Notes: generated from the sequence alone by a model not told the origin. Shown: positions 7,157 through 16,255, counted from the first letter of the stretch. The stretch: DNA of 46,225 bases from Planobispora rosea (GCF_014648175.1 NZ_BMQP01000056.1:1-46225), one strand, 5' to 3'. Numbers and translations are program-made.

Positions 7157-9249
7157 TCCGGTTGCGGGGGCGCCTGCGCGTGCTGCGGGCGCTGACGCTG
7201 GCGCTGATCCTGCTGCTCGGCGCGCGGCTCTGGCAGGTCCAGGTGCGGGAGGGCGAGCGATACGTCGCGGCGGCGGCCGCGACGCGCACCCGCGACGTCG
7301 TCGTCCCGGCCGTGCGGGGGCAGATCCTCGACGCGATGGGACGGCCGCTGGTGCGCAACCGGACCACGCTGGTGGTCTCGGTGGACCGCGGGGCCCTGGA
7401 GCGGATGAAGGACGGCGGCAAGTCCGTGATGGCGAGACTGGGCAAGGTGCTCGGCCGCGACCCCGACGACCTGCTCCGGCAGATCCGGCCGTGCGGCCCG
7501 ACGATCTCCCGCCCGTGCTGGACCGGCTCGCCGCACCAGCCGGCTCCGGTGGCCGGCGACGTCACCGCCCGCCAGGCCCTGCAGATCCTGGAGCGGCAGG
7601 AGGACTTCCCCGGCATCACCGCCCGGGAGCAGGCCGTACGGGAACACCCGGGCAAGAGCGCGGCGGTGCAGGCCCTCGGCTACCTGCAGCCGGTCACCCA
7701 GGAGGAACTGGAGAAGCGCGAGGGGCTCAAGGCGGAGTTCTCCGGGATCGACGTGGCGGGCCGGGACGGCCTGGAGTCGGTGTACGACCGGGAGCTGCGC
7801 GGCACGCCGGGGCGCAAGCGCGTGCAGGTGGACCGGCTCGGCAAGGTTCTCGGCGTCGAGCACGAGACGGCGTCGCGCCCCGGGGACACGCTCATCACCA
7901 GCATCGACGCCAAGGTGCAGGCGGTGACGGAGAAGGCGCTGGCCGAGGCGATGAAGAGCGCGCCGCAGGCCGACGGCGCCGCCGGGGTGGTGCTGGACGC
8001 CAGGACCGGCCGGGTCATGGCGATCGCCAGCGCGCCGACCTACGACCCGGAGGTCTGGACGGGCGGCATCGACGAGGCGGACTACCGGCGGCTGCTGTCG
8101 GAGAAGGCCGGCCTGCCGTTGGTGTCGCGGGCCATCAAGGGCGAGTTCGCGCCCGGATCGACGTTCAAGATGTCGTCGGTCACGGCGATGCTGCGGGCCG
8201 GATACCCGATCAACGGCCGGTACGACTGCCCCGGCTCGTTCATGGTCGGCGGCCGGTCGTTCAACAACTTCCGGGGGCGGGCGCTGGGCGTGATGAGCCT
8301 GCACACGGCGCTGGTGAAGTCCTGCGACACGATCTTCTACCGGGCGGCGTTCGAGCAGTACACGAAGGACGGCGGGAGGCACCCCAGGGGCAGGCCCAAG
8401 GAGGTCATGGCGAACACGGCGCGGGCCTTCGGGTTCGGCAGCCCGACCGGCATCGACCTGCCCGGCGAGTCACCGGGCAGGATCCCCGACCGGGCGTGGA
8501 AGAAGAAGATGTGGGCCGCGACCAAGGACCAGAACTGCCGCCGCGCCAAGATCGGCTACCCGGAGGTCGCCAAGACCGACCCGGGCCGGGCCTCCTTCCT
8601 CAAGGCGCTGGCGCGGGACAACTGCCAGGAGGGCGACCAGCTGCGTCCCGGTGACGCGGCCAACTTCTCCATCGGGCAGGGCGACGTGCTGGTGACGCCG
8701 TTGCAGCTGGCGGCGGCCTACGCGGCGCTGGTCACCGACGGCCGGCTGCGCAGCCCCCGGGTGGGCTGGATGCTGGTGCGGCCGGACGGCACCAAGGTCA
8801 AGGAGATCAAGGTGCCGGTCCGGGGGAAGCTGCCGCTCGCGCCGTACGAGCGGGCCTACATCAAACGGGCGCTGAGCCAGGTGGCCTCCGACGGTACGGC
8901 GGCCGGGGCGTTCCTCGGGTTCCCGATGAAGAAGGTGCCGATCGGCGGCAAGACCGGAACCGCCGAGGTGTACGGCAAGGCCGACACCTCGTGGTTCGCC
9001 TCGTTCGCCCCCGTGCACGACCCCCGGCTGGTGGTCGTCGTCATGGTGTCCCAGGGCGGCATGGGAAGCCAGACCGCGGCGCCGGCCGTACGGAAGATCT
9101 ACGAGGGCATCTACGGCCTCGCCCCCAAGGGGGAGAAGCCGGCTCCGGCGGCATTGCCGGGCGGGGTGCCCGCGTCCAGGCCTCCGGTGATCCTGCCGGA
9201 CGGCACGGTCGCCAAGAAGATCGTGCCGGAGCGGGGGAGGGTGCGGTGA
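7153..9249 (+). CDS. mrdA: Penicillin-binding protein 2 (class B transpeptidase)
   Basis: Cross-links peptidoglycan together with RodA during elongation or spore-wall synthesis. The 698-residue protein has an N-terminal signal anchor (about residues 9-26, LTLALILLLGARLWQV), a dimerisation/pedestal domain from about residue 45, and the penicillin-binding domain with S336-T-F-K339 in FAPGSTFKMSS, S390-C-D, and K600-T-G-T. All three catalytic motifs are intact. The GTG 7153 start overlaps the mreD stop; the longer open frame reaching back into mreD reads as Gly/Arg-rich noise. The C terminus after residue 655 is a short Pro/Ala-rich tail. Confidence 0.95.
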   Translation: MIRLRGRLRVLRALTLALILLLGARLWQVQVREGERYVAAAAATRTRDVVVPAVRGQILDAMGRPLVRNRTTLVVSVDRGALERMKDGGKSVMARLGKVLGRDPDDLLRQIRPCGPTISRPCWTGSPHQPAPVAGDVTARQALQILERQEDFPGITAREQAVREHPGKSAAVQALGYLQPVTQEELEKREGLKAEFSGIDVAGRDGLESVYDRELRGTPGRKRVQVDRLGKVLGVEHETASRPGDTLITSIDAKVQAVTEKALAEAMKSAPQADGAAGVVLDARTGRVMAIASAPTYDPEVWTGGIDEADYRRLLSEKAGLPLVSRAIKGEFAPGSTFKMSSVTAMLRAGYPINGRYDCPGSFMVGGRSFNNFRGRALGVMSLHTALVKSCDTIFYRAAFEQYTKDGGRHPRGRPKEVMANTARAFGFGSPTGIDLPGESPGRIPDRAWKKKMWAATKDQNCRRAKIGYPEVAKTDPGRASFLKALARDNCQEGDQLRPGDAANFSIGQGDVLVTPLQLAAAYAALVTDGRLRSPRVGWMLVRPDGTKVKEIKVPVRGKLPLAPYERAYIKRALSQVASDGTAAGAFLGFPMKKVPIGGKTGTAEVYGKADTSWFASFAPVHDPRLVVVVMVSQGGMGSQTAAPAVRKIYEGIYGLAPKGEKPAPAALPGGVPASRPPVILPDGTVAKKIVPERGRVR

Positions 9250-10406
9250 ACGGGTTGGTCGGGACGCGGGGCAGGCCCTTCGCCCGCAGACCGGCGGGCG
9301 TGCGCTCGCCGGTGTGGAAGGCCGACGGGCTGCTCATCGTCGCGGTGGCGGGCCTCGCCCTGATCGGCACGCTGCTGATCTGGTCGTCCACCAGGACCTG
9401 GACCGCGGACGGCACGAGCATGCTCAAGAAGCACCTGCTCAACCTCGGCATCGGGACCGCCCTGGCCGTCGCGGCGGCGACGGTGGACCACCGGCTGCTG
9501 CGGGCCTACACCCCGCTGGTGTACGCCGCCGCCGCGCTCGGGCTGATCCTGGTGATCACCCCGGTCGGCTCGGAGGTCAACGGCGCCCACTCGTGGATCA
9601 TGCTGGGCGGCGGGTTCGCCCTGCAGCCGTCGGAGTTCGCCAAGCTCGCCCTGGTGCTCATCCTGGCCATGCTGCTGGCCCAGCCTGCCGAGGGCGACGA
9701 CCGGCCCCGCGGGCTGGACGTGATGATCGCTCTGGTGGCGGCCGCGATCCTGATGGGCCTGGTGATGCTCCAGCCCGACTTCGGCACCACCATGGTCCTC
9801 GGCGTGATCACGGCGGGGACGCTCATCCTCAGCGGGCTCCGCAAACGCTGGATCGCGGCTCTGGCCGTCGCCGTGGCCGCCGGCGGGACCGCGGTGTGGT
9901 TCCTCGACGTGCTGGAGCCGTACCAGGTCGCCCGGTTCACCGCGTTCGTCAACCCGGCCACCGACCCCAGGGGGGTCGGCTACAACAGCACGCAGGCGCT
10001 GAACGCCGTCGGTTCGGGGGAACTGTTCGGCAAGGGCCTGTTCGGAGGCGGCCAGACCCTGGGCCGGTTCGTGCCGGAGCAGCACACCGACTTCGTCTTC
10101 ACCGTCGCGGGCGAGGAGTTCGGCTTCCTGGGGGCGGTGACCGTGGTGGTCCTGCTCGGGGTGGTGCTGCTGCGGGGCCTGCGCATCGCGCGGTTGTGCG
10201 AGGACCGGTTCGGCACGCTGGTGGCCGGGGCGATCGTCTGCTGGCTGGGCTTCCAGACCCTCATCAACGTCGGCATGACGATCGGGGTCATGCCGATCAC
10301 CGGCCTCCCGCTCCCGTTCGTCTCCTATGGCGGCACCGCGACCTTCGCCAATATGATCGCCGTCGGGGTGCTCCAGGCGATCCACATGCGTGAGCAGTGG
10401 CACTGA
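9246..10406 (+). CDS. rodA: SEDS-family peptidoglycan polymerase RodA
   Basis: Membrane glycosyltransferase that polymerises lipid II and works with PBP2. The 386-residue protein has about ten membrane helices and the SEDS signatures LQPSEFAKLALVLILAMLLA near residue 130, LQPDFGTTMVLG near residue 175, and GVMPITGLPLPFVSYGGTA near residue 350. GTG 9246 overlaps the mrdA stop by four bases (GTGA). Upstream in-frame codons lie inside mrdA and are not family-like. It is the last gene of the mre operon; a hairpin follows. Confidence 0.95.
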   Translation: MNGLVGTRGRPFARRPAGVRSPVWKADGLLIVAVAGLALIGTLLIWSSTRTWTADGTSMLKKHLLNLGIGTALAVAAATVDHRLLRAYTPLVYAAAALGLILVITPVGSEVNGAHSWIMLGGGFALQPSEFAKLALVLILAMLLAQPAEGDDRPRGLDVMIALVAAAILMGLVMLQPDFGTTMVLGVITAGTLILSGLRKRWIAALAVAVAAGGTAVWFLDVLEPYQVARFTAFVNPATDPRGVGYNSTQALNAVGSGELFGKGLFGGGQTLGRFVPEQHTDFVFTVAGEEFGFLGAVTVVVLLGVVLLRGLRIARLCEDRFGTLVAGAIVCWLGFQTLINVGMTIGVMPITGLPLPFVSYGGTATFANMIAVGVLQAIHMREQWH

Positions 10407-10450
10407 CCCGTCACCGGCCCGACGACCGGTCACCGGCCCGGCGACCGACA

Positions 10451-10487
10451 TGAGAGCCGTCCGCATGTACGCGGCCCCCGGCTCTCA
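10451..10487 (+). terminator. Hairpin terminator after rodA (no T-tract)
   Basis: TGAGAGCCG (10451-10459) pairs perfectly with CGGCTCTCA (10479-10487) across a 19-base loop. There is no T-run. Such hairpins are common transcription ends in high-GC actinomycetes. A repeated GGTCACCGGCCCG-like element precedes it (10410-10440). Confidence 0.6.
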
Positions 10488-10553
10488 CTGGCGTTTCCAC
10501 CGTCAAGCGAACATTCTGGGAACGACGACGGAACTCGCGATGACGGAGGGGCC

Positions 10554-10808
10554 GTGACATCGGAGCTCGCCGAGCGGAAGCGCGCGCTGGAGTTGTTGCG
10601 CACCGCGTTCCCCGACTACCGGATCGTGTTCAGCAAGGGCAGGTGGGTCGCGGTGTCGGCGGGCAGCCCGCCGGAGGTCTTCTTCGCCGAGAGCCCGAGC
10701 CGCCTGTGCGGCCAGCTCTTCCAGGCCCAGCTCCGCGCCGGCGGGACGGTCGTCCCCTTCCGCCGGGCCGTACCGCCCCGTGACGGGACGGCGGAGGCGG
10801 CCCCGTGA
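10554..10808 (+). CDS. Small hypothetical protein, 84 residues
   Basis: I do not recognise a family. The protein begins with an amphipathic helix (ELAERKRALELLRTAFP), continues with a likely beta hairpin (YRIVFSKGRWVAVSAG) and a second helix around SRLCGQLFQAQL, and ends in a charged tail. No signal peptide or membrane span is seen. GGAGGGG lies directly before the GTG start, which supports expression. It is a compact two-helix/hairpin layout often seen in genes next to helix-turn-helix regulators, and such a gene follows 102 bases downstream. Function unknown. Confidence 0.6.
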   Translation: MTSELAERKRALELLRTAFPDYRIVFSKGRWVAVSAGSPPEVFFAESPSRLCGQLFQAQLRAGGTVVPFRRAVPPRDGTAEAAP

Positions 10809-10910
10809 GAGGAGCGCACTCCCGTGGCGGAGGAAGCCTCTCAGTCCACCCGGCGCCTGCCGGGACATTAGTGTCGTGGTGACCGCTCGCAGACACGGCC
10901 GGGAGAGCCG

Positions 10911-12347
10911 ATGACCCACAGTTCACGTGGCGGTGACCGCGCCACGCTGGCCTACGCGACCATCATCCGCAACCGGACGCTGGCCGAGCTGTCCGGTCTG
11001 CCGTCCGCGGCCGTCATCCAGCGGATGGTGGACGAGATCCACGCCTGCGCGCCGCAGCAGACCAGGTTCAAGTGCTGGCGGCTGGCGCACGGCTGGACGG
11101 TGGAGGAGGCCATCGAGCGCTTCCACGCCATGTGCGACCGGCAGGGCGTCAAGCGGCGCGGGCTCAGCGAGCGCTCCTGGCGGGAGTGGGAGGCGGGGGC
11201 GCGGCCCGACCGCGACTACACCGACCTGCTGTGCCGCCTGTTCGAGACCGGGCCGGTCCAGCTCGGCTTCGCGCACGACTACACGCCCGAAGGGCTGCGC
11301 ACCGCGCCGCCCGCACTCGACCTGATCGCCACCGCCGCCGACGAGGCGGGCAGCCACGCCGAGCAGGCCGAGGCCAGCGAACTGGGCTCCGGCGCGCTGG
11401 AGCGGCTGCGCACCCAGGTGATCTGGATCGCCAAACGCTACGTCTCCGAGCCCCCGCTGCCCCTGTTCGTGGAGATGCGGGAACTGCAGGAACGCACCCG
11501 CCGGGCACTGGACAAGCGCATCCACCCCGGCCAGGCCCGGGAACTGTACTTCCTCACCGGCACGCTGTGCGGGCTGATGGCCAACGTCAGCATGGACATG
11601 GACCGCCGCATCCCCGCCGACACCCTCGCCCGGGCGGCGTGGACCTACGGCAAGGTGGCCGGGCACGCGGTGCTGATGGGCTGGGCGCGCGGCATGCAGT
11701 CCTCGGTGGCGCTGTGGGACCGGCGCTACGGGGACGCGGCGCGCTACGCCGAGGAGGGCCTGACCCACCTGCACGCGGGCTCGGGCGCGACCCGGCTGCA
11801 CATGCTGAGGGCCCGGTCCTACGCGATGATGGGCCGCAACCGGGAGGCCGGCGAGGCGCTCGTCCAGGCGGCGGACGTGCGGTCGGCCGGCGCCGACGAG
11901 CTGCACGACGAGATCGCCGGGGAGTTCGCCTTCCGCCCGGCCAAGGAGCGCTACTACGCGGCGGTCACCCACCTGCACCTGGGTGAGCCGGAGCCGGCGA
12001 TCGAGGCGGCCCGGGAGTCGTTGTCCCTCTACGCGGTGGGGGAGCCGGAGAACCGCTCCTACGGCTGCGAGTCCATGGCCAGCGCCCACCTGGTCGTCGC
12101 ACACCTGATGGAGGGCGACACCGACGGCGCGGAGGACGCGATGGCGCCGATCCTCGCGCTCCCGCCCGACAAGCGCATCAGCAGCCTGGGCACCACGTTG
12201 AACACCGGCCGCGCGCTGGTCTCCGCCCAGCGGGGCGGGGAGCGGATCACGCGGCAGATCGAGGGTTTCTGCGCCGTCGGCCTGCCGCAGCGGGCCCGGA
12301 ACGCGATCTTTCGAGCACACGACCCCCGAGAGGAGCCGATGACATGA
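10911..12347 (+). CDS. Helix-turn-helix regulator with long helical C-terminal domain
   Basis: A 478-residue cytosolic protein. Residues about 48-110 form a DNA-binding-like region (FKCWRLAHGWTVEEAIERF ... LSERSWREWEAGARPDRDY), the pattern of the actinomycete XRE-type regulators that have a large helix-rich, TPR-like C-terminal domain (here about residues 165-460, with repeated paired helices such as GDAARYAEEGLTHLHAGSGA and GEPEPAIEAARESLSLYAVG). GGGAGAG lies before the ATG, and TAGTGT at 10869-10874 may be its -10 box. It overlaps the next gene by ATGA, so regulator and kinase-like protein are co-translated. The ligand and targets are unknown. Confidence 0.75.
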   Translation: MTHSSRGGDRATLAYATIIRNRTLAELSGLPSAAVIQRMVDEIHACAPQQTRFKCWRLAHGWTVEEAIERFHAMCDRQGVKRRGLSERSWREWEAGARPDRDYTDLLCRLFETGPVQLGFAHDYTPEGLRTAPPALDLIATAADEAGSHAEQAEASELGSGALERLRTQVIWIAKRYVSEPPLPLFVEMRELQERTRRALDKRIHPGQARELYFLTGTLCGLMANVSMDMDRRIPADTLARAAWTYGKVAGHAVLMGWARGMQSSVALWDRRYGDAARYAEEGLTHLHAGSGATRLHMLRARSYAMMGRNREAGEALVQAADVRSAGADELHDEIAGEFAFRPAKERYYAAVTHLHLGEPEPAIEAARESLSLYAVGEPENRSYGCESMASAHLVVAHLMEGDTDGAEDAMAPILALPPDKRISSLGTTLNTGRALVSAQRGGERITRQIEGFCAVGLPQRARNAIFRAHDPREEPMT

Positions 12348-13240
12348 CGATCGCCGCCGAGGGGGAACTCCTCGGCCAGGCGGGCGCCGCGGCGCTCCGC
12401 CTGGCCTGCGGGCAGGCCGGGCTGGACGCCGCGGGGGCCACGCTGCTGCGCGACTTCGCCAACGCCGTCTACCGCCTGCCCGCCGAGGGCGTGGTGGTAC
12501 GGCTGGCGCAGGCGACTCCGGGCAAGTACGACCGGCTGGCGACCTCCGTCCGGGTCACCCGCTGGCTCGCCGAGCAGGGTTTCCCCACGGTCCGGCCGCT
12601 GGAGGTCCGGCAGCCGGTCGCCGCCGAGGGGTTCCTGGTGACCTTCTGGCACCACGAGGAGCACGCCGGACCGCCGCCGGAGCCGGCGGAGCTGGGGGCG
12701 ATGCTGCGGCTGCTGCACGAGATGCCGCCGGTCCCGTTCGAGCTGCCGACCCACGACCCCTTCGGGCCGGTGCTCCGGGCGATCGAGGCCGCGCGCCTGC
12801 TCGGCGACGACGACCGGGCCTGGCTGTCGCGGCGCTGCGGGGAACTGGCCGAGACCTACTACGAGCGGGTGCGCTTCGCCCTGCCGTACGGGCTCATCCA
12901 CGGCGACGCGCACCGCGGCAACCTGATCCGCACCCGGGGCGGGCTGCTGCTGTGCGACTGGGACTCGGTGTGCGCCGGGCCGCGGGAGACCGATCTCATC
13001 CCCACCCTGCAGGGGGTGCGGTTCGGGCTGACCGGGAGCCAGCGCGCCGGGTTCAGCCGGGCCTACGGCCACGACCTGACCACCTGGGCGGGCTACCCGG
13101 TGATGCGTGACATGCGTGAACTGCAGACTCTCACCGCCGTACTGCGCAACGCCCACCGCGACCCCGTCGCCGCGGGTGAGCTGAGGCACCGGCTTGACTC
13201 CCTGCGAGCGGGCGACGACCGCCCGTGGCACCCGTTCTGA
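12344..13240 (+). CDS. Aminoglycoside phosphotransferase (APH) fold kinase
   Basis: A 298-residue cytosolic protein of the APH/choline-kinase superfamily. The Brenner motif reads H186-GDAHRGN193, and the metal-binding D205-W-D207 follows, so the catalytic site looks intact. The substrate is not evident: family members phosphorylate antibiotics, small metabolites or proteins. Its start overlaps the stop of the preceding regulator by ATGA with GAGAGGAG upstream, a pairing that recurs in actinomycetes and suggests the regulator controls or is modified by it. Resistance should not be assumed. Confidence 0.8.
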   Translation: MTIAAEGELLGQAGAAALRLACGQAGLDAAGATLLRDFANAVYRLPAEGVVVRLAQATPGKYDRLATSVRVTRWLAEQGFPTVRPLEVRQPVAAEGFLVTFWHHEEHAGPPPEPAELGAMLRLLHEMPPVPFELPTHDPFGPVLRAIEAARLLGDDDRAWLSRRCGELAETYYERVRFALPYGLIHGDAHRGNLIRTRGGLLLCDWDSVCAGPRETDLIPTLQGVRFGLTGSQRAGFSRAYGHDLTTWAGYPVMRDMRELQTLTAVLRNAHRDPVAAGELRHRLDSLRAGDDRPWHPF

Positions 13241-13245
13241 CGGGA

Positions 13246-13258
13246 TACCCTGGGTTCC
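13246..13258 (+). promoter_or_regulatory. Candidate -10 box of a leaderless promoter for the radical SAM gene
   Basis: TACCCT (13246-13251) followed by 7 bases and then ATG. There is no Shine-Dalgarno sequence before this ATG, so a leaderless transcript is the simplest reading. The box lies just past the stop of the preceding kinase gene. Confidence 0.45.
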
Positions 13259-15169
13259 ATGCCTGTCGAGTCCCTGTTTCCCCGCCTGGAGGCCCTGCTC
13301 CCCAGGGTGCAGAAGCCGATCCAGTATGTCGGGGGTGAGCTCAACTCGACCGTCAAGGACTGGGACGAGGCCACGGTCCGCTGGGCTCTGATGTACCCCG
13401 ACGCCTACGAGGTGGGACTGCCCAACCAGGGCGTCCAGATCCTCTACGAGATCCTCAACGAGATGCCGGAGACGCTGGCCGAGCGAACCTACGCGGTCTG
13501 GCCCGACCTGGAGGCGCTCATGCGCGCCGAGGGCGTCCCGCAGTTCACGGTCGACGCGCACCGGCCGGTGCGGGCGTTCGACGTGTTCGGCGTCTCCTTC
13601 TCCACCGAGCTGGGCTACACCAACATGCTGACCGCGCTCGATCTGGCGGGCATCCCGCTGGTGGCGGCCGACCGCGGTGACGACGACCCGATCGTGCTCG
13701 CGGGCGGCCACGCGGCCTTCAACCCCGAGCCCATCGCCGACTTCCTCGACGCCGCGGTGCTGGGCGACGGGGAGCAGATCGCCATCGCGATCACCGAGGT
13801 CGTCCGCGAGTGGAAGGCCGAGGGCTCGCCCGGCGGGCGCGACGAGCTGCTGATGCGGCTGGCCGAGTCGGGCGGGGTATACGTCCCGAAGTTCTACGAC
13901 GTCGACTACCACCCCGACGGCCGGATCCGGCGCGTCGCGCCGAACCGGCCGGGCGTGCCGTGGCGGGTGCACAAGCACACCGTCATGGACCTGGACGAGT
14001 GGCCCTACCCGAAGAAGCCGCTGGTCCCGCTGGCCGAGACCGTGCACGAACGGTTCAGCGTGGAGATCTTCCGCGGCTGCACCCGCGGCTGCCGCTTCTG
14101 CCAGGCGGGGATGATCACCCGTCCGGTGCGGGAGCGGTCGATCACCACGATCGGCGACATGGTCGAGGCGGGCGTCAAGGCGTCCGGCTTCAACGAGGTG
14201 GGGCTCCTCTCGTTGTCCAGCGCCGACCACTCCGAGATCGGTGACATCGCCAAGGGCCTGGCCGACCGCTACGAGGGCACCAACACCTCGCTCTCGCTGC
14301 CCTCGACCCGGGTCGACGCCTTCAACATCGACCTGGCCAACGAGTTCTCCCGCAACGGCCGCCGATCCGGCCTGACCTTCGCCCCGGAGGGCGGCTCCGA
14401 GCGCATGCGCAAGGTGATCAACAAGATGGTCACCGAGGAGGACCTCATCCGGACCGTCACCACGGCCTACACCCAGGGCTGGCGGCAGGTGAAGCTCTAC
14501 TTCATGTGCGGGCTGCCGACCGAGGAGGACGCCGACGTCCTGGGCATCGCCGACCTGGCCAGGAAGGTCATCAAGGCGGGCCGGGAGGCCACCGGGTCCC
14601 GCGACATCCGCTGCACGGTCTCCATCGGCGGGTTCGTGCCCAAGCCGCACACGCCGTTCCAGTGGGCGGCCCAGGCCGACCACGAGACGGTGGACCGCAG
14701 GCTCAAGGCGCTCAAGGACGCCCTGCGCGGCGACAAGGAGTACGGCCGGGCCATCGGCATGCGCTACCACGACGGCAAGCCCTCGATCGTGGAGGGCCTG
14801 CTGTCGCGGGGCGACCGCCGGGTGGGCGGGGTCATCCGCGCGGTGTGGGAGGACGGCGGCCGGTTCGACGGCTGGAGCGAGCACTTCTCCTACCAGCGCT
14901 GGATGGACGCCGCGGCCAAGGCGGGCGTCGACGTCGACTGGTACACCACACGCGAGCGCGAGGAGAACGAGGTCCTGCCCTGGGACCACCTCGACGCCGG
15001 GCTCGACCGCGAGTGGCTCTGGCAGGACTGGCAGGACGCGATCAACGACGTGGAGGTCGAGGACTGCCGCTGGACCCCGTGCTACGACTGCGGCGTGTGC
15101 CCGACCATGGGCACCGAGATCCAGATCGGCCCGACCGGCAAGAAGCTCCTGCCGCTCACCGTGGTGTAG
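13259..15169 (+). CDS. B12-binding-domain radical SAM protein (TIGR03960 type)
   Basis: A 636-residue protein with an N-terminal cobalamin-binding-like domain (about residues 40-200, with GVSFSTELGYTNML and LAGGHAAFNPEP) and a radical SAM core whose iron-sulfur ligands are C274-x3-C278-x2-C281 in RGCTRGCRFCQAG. A C-terminal CYDCGVCPTMGTEIQ segment adds a Cys cluster. Family members occur next to the TIGR03936 protein and RNase E/G across actinobacteria and clostridia; their reaction is not established to my knowledge. The ATG start fits both the family N terminus and the leaderless -10 box. Confidence 0.92.
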   Translation: MPVESLFPRLEALLPRVQKPIQYVGGELNSTVKDWDEATVRWALMYPDAYEVGLPNQGVQILYEILNEMPETLAERTYAVWPDLEALMRAEGVPQFTVDAHRPVRAFDVFGVSFSTELGYTNMLTALDLAGIPLVAADRGDDDPIVLAGGHAAFNPEPIADFLDAAVLGDGEQIAIAITEVVREWKAEGSPGGRDELLMRLAESGGVYVPKFYDVDYHPDGRIRRVAPNRPGVPWRVHKHTVMDLDEWPYPKKPLVPLAETVHERFSVEIFRGCTRGCRFCQAGMITRPVRERSITTIGDMVEAGVKASGFNEVGLLSLSSADHSEIGDIAKGLADRYEGTNTSLSLPSTRVDAFNIDLANEFSRNGRRSGLTFAPEGGSERMRKVINKMVTEEDLIRTVTTAYTQGWRQVKLYFMCGLPTEEDADVLGIADLARKVIKAGREATGSRDIRCTVSIGGFVPKPHTPFQWAAQADHETVDRRLKALKDALRGDKEYGRAIGMRYHDGKPSIVEGLLSRGDRRVGGVIRAVWEDGGRFDGWSEHFSYQRWMDAAAKAGVDVDWYTTREREENEVLPWDHLDAGLDREWLWQDWQDAINDVEVEDCRWTPCYDCGVCPTMGTEIQIGPTGKKLLPLTVV

Positions 15170-15178
15170 CGCCCGGGC

Positions 15179-15213
15179 GGTCGCGCCGCCTCCTGCCGGA
15201 GGACGGCGCGGCC
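15179..15213 (+). terminator. Strong hairpin after the radical SAM gene
   Basis: CGCGCCG (15182-15188) pairs with CGGCGCG (15204-15210), CCTCC with GGAGG inside, tetraloop TGCC, one bulged A, and the stem extends three more pairs outward. No T-tract follows. It is a likely transcription end or pause site. Confidence 0.55.
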
Positions 15214-15292
15214 TCCGGGAGGATTCTCCGGCGAAGACCGGCGTCAGGTACGCCCGGCCGGGGGAAGAAGCTTTCGACACCGGCCGTTGTCA

Positions 15293-15324
15293 CGGATACG
15301 CCGTGTTCAGGCACGGCATATCCG
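15293..15324 (+). promoter_or_regulatory. Stable hairpin in the leader of the TIGR03936 gene
   Basis: CGGATACGCCGTG (15293-15305) pairs with CACGGCATATCCG (15312-15324) with a single mismatch and a 6-base loop. It lies 75 bases before the annotated GTG. An AAGGTGA follows it immediately and precedes a short ORF at 15338. It may be an attenuator, a processing site or a weak terminator. Confidence 0.5.
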
Positions 15325-15398
15325 AAAGGTGACGGTCATGATTTGGGAAGGAAGACACCACTCTGAAACCCGCTCCCGATGGGCCCGCGCCCGCGCCC

Positions 15399-16178
15399 GT
15401 GGCACAGCGCCTGCGCGTGCGCTACGCCAAGCGTGGACGCCTGCGCTTCACCAGCCACCGTGACATCTCCCGGGCCGTCGAACGCGCGGTACGGCGTGCG
15501 GATGTCCCCGTGGCCTTCAGCGCGGGCTTCTCGCCGCACCCGAGAATCTCCTACGTGGGATCGGCCGCTCCGACCGGAGTCGCCAGCGAGGCCGAGTACC
15601 TCGAGATCAGCGTGACGAGGCAGTGCGATCCCGACCGGCTCCGCGCCGCTCTGGACGCCTCGCTCCCGCCCGGCCTCGACGTGCTCGACGTCGTCGAGGC
15701 GGGATCCGGGAGCCTGGCCGACCGGCTGGAGTGCTCGGTGTGGCAGGTACGGCTGCCCGGGGCCGATCCCGTCCTGGCCAGGACGGCGATCGAGCAGTTC
15801 ACCGCGGCCGACCGCATCGAGGTGGAGCGCCTGACGAAGAAGGGGATGCGCCGCTTCGACGCGCGGGAAGCGGTGCTGAGCCTCCACATGCCCGAAGGGA
15901 GCGAGACAACAGCAGGTCAGGCGTCCAGTCAGTCATGTGTCATACTTCGCATGGTTGTACGGCACGCAGTTCCTGCCGTCCGACCCGACGACGTTCTCAC
16001 TGGATTGCGTCTCGTGGCCGACTTCGCGCCGCCGTCACCACCCGAGGTGACCAGGCTGGCGCAGGGGCCGCTGGACCCGCGAACCGGTGCGCCCGCCGAC
16101 CCGCTCGACCTGGACCGCGACATGACGCGCGGCGGCGAAACGGGACCGGTGAGCGAGTACGTCGTCGGCGACCTATAG
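15399..16178 (+). CDS. Radical-SAM-associated protein, TIGR03936 / DUF2344 family
   Basis: A 259-residue protein beginning AQRLRVRYAKRGRLRFTSHRD, the conserved N terminus of the DUF2344 family, with FSAGFSPHPRISY following. These proteins are found fused to or beside TIGR03960 radical SAM proteins and are taken to be partners; the reaction is unknown. GTG 15399 is the only plausible start in frame but has no ribosome-binding site. A separate ORF with a good site starts at 15338 in another frame and overlaps the first 65 bases, so initiation here is unusual. The gene leads into rne after 94 bases. Confidence 0.85.
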   Translation: MAQRLRVRYAKRGRLRFTSHRDISRAVERAVRRADVPVAFSAGFSPHPRISYVGSAAPTGVASEAEYLEISVTRQCDPDRLRAALDASLPPGLDVLDVVEAGSGSLADRLECSVWQVRLPGADPVLARTAIEQFTAADRIEVERLTKKGMRRFDAREAVLSLHMPEGSETTAGQASSQSCVILRMVVRHAVPAVRPDDVLTGLRLVADFAPPSPPEVTRLAQGPLDPRTGAPADPLDLDRDMTRGGETGPVSEYVVGDL

Positions 16179-16220
16179 GACTTGCGCCGGGCCCCGGCCC
16201 GGTGGACAGCGAGAGACGAG

Positions 16221-16255
16221 AGCTCCCGCGCGGCGCGGAGACGCGCCCGGGAGCT
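16221..16255 (+). promoter_or_regulatory. Hairpin in the rne leader
   Basis: AGCTCCCG (16221-16228) pairs with CGGGAGCT (16248-16255), and inner CGCG arms can extend it. The hairpin ends 17 bases before the rne ATG, close to the GGGAGAG ribosome-binding site. RNase E autoregulation through leader hairpins is known in E. coli; whether that applies here is inference. Confidence 0.4.

Noticed and set aside
12344..13240. Aminoglycoside resistance gene
   Set aside because: The APH fold covers many substrates, and overlap with a regulator gene does not show a resistance role.
12059..15280. A 1073-residue open frame on the minus strand
   Set aside because: It lies opposite the regulator, kinase and radical SAM genes, whose motifs are intact, and its translation is Arg/Gly/His/Asp-rich with no domain. 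It is a high-GC mirror frame.
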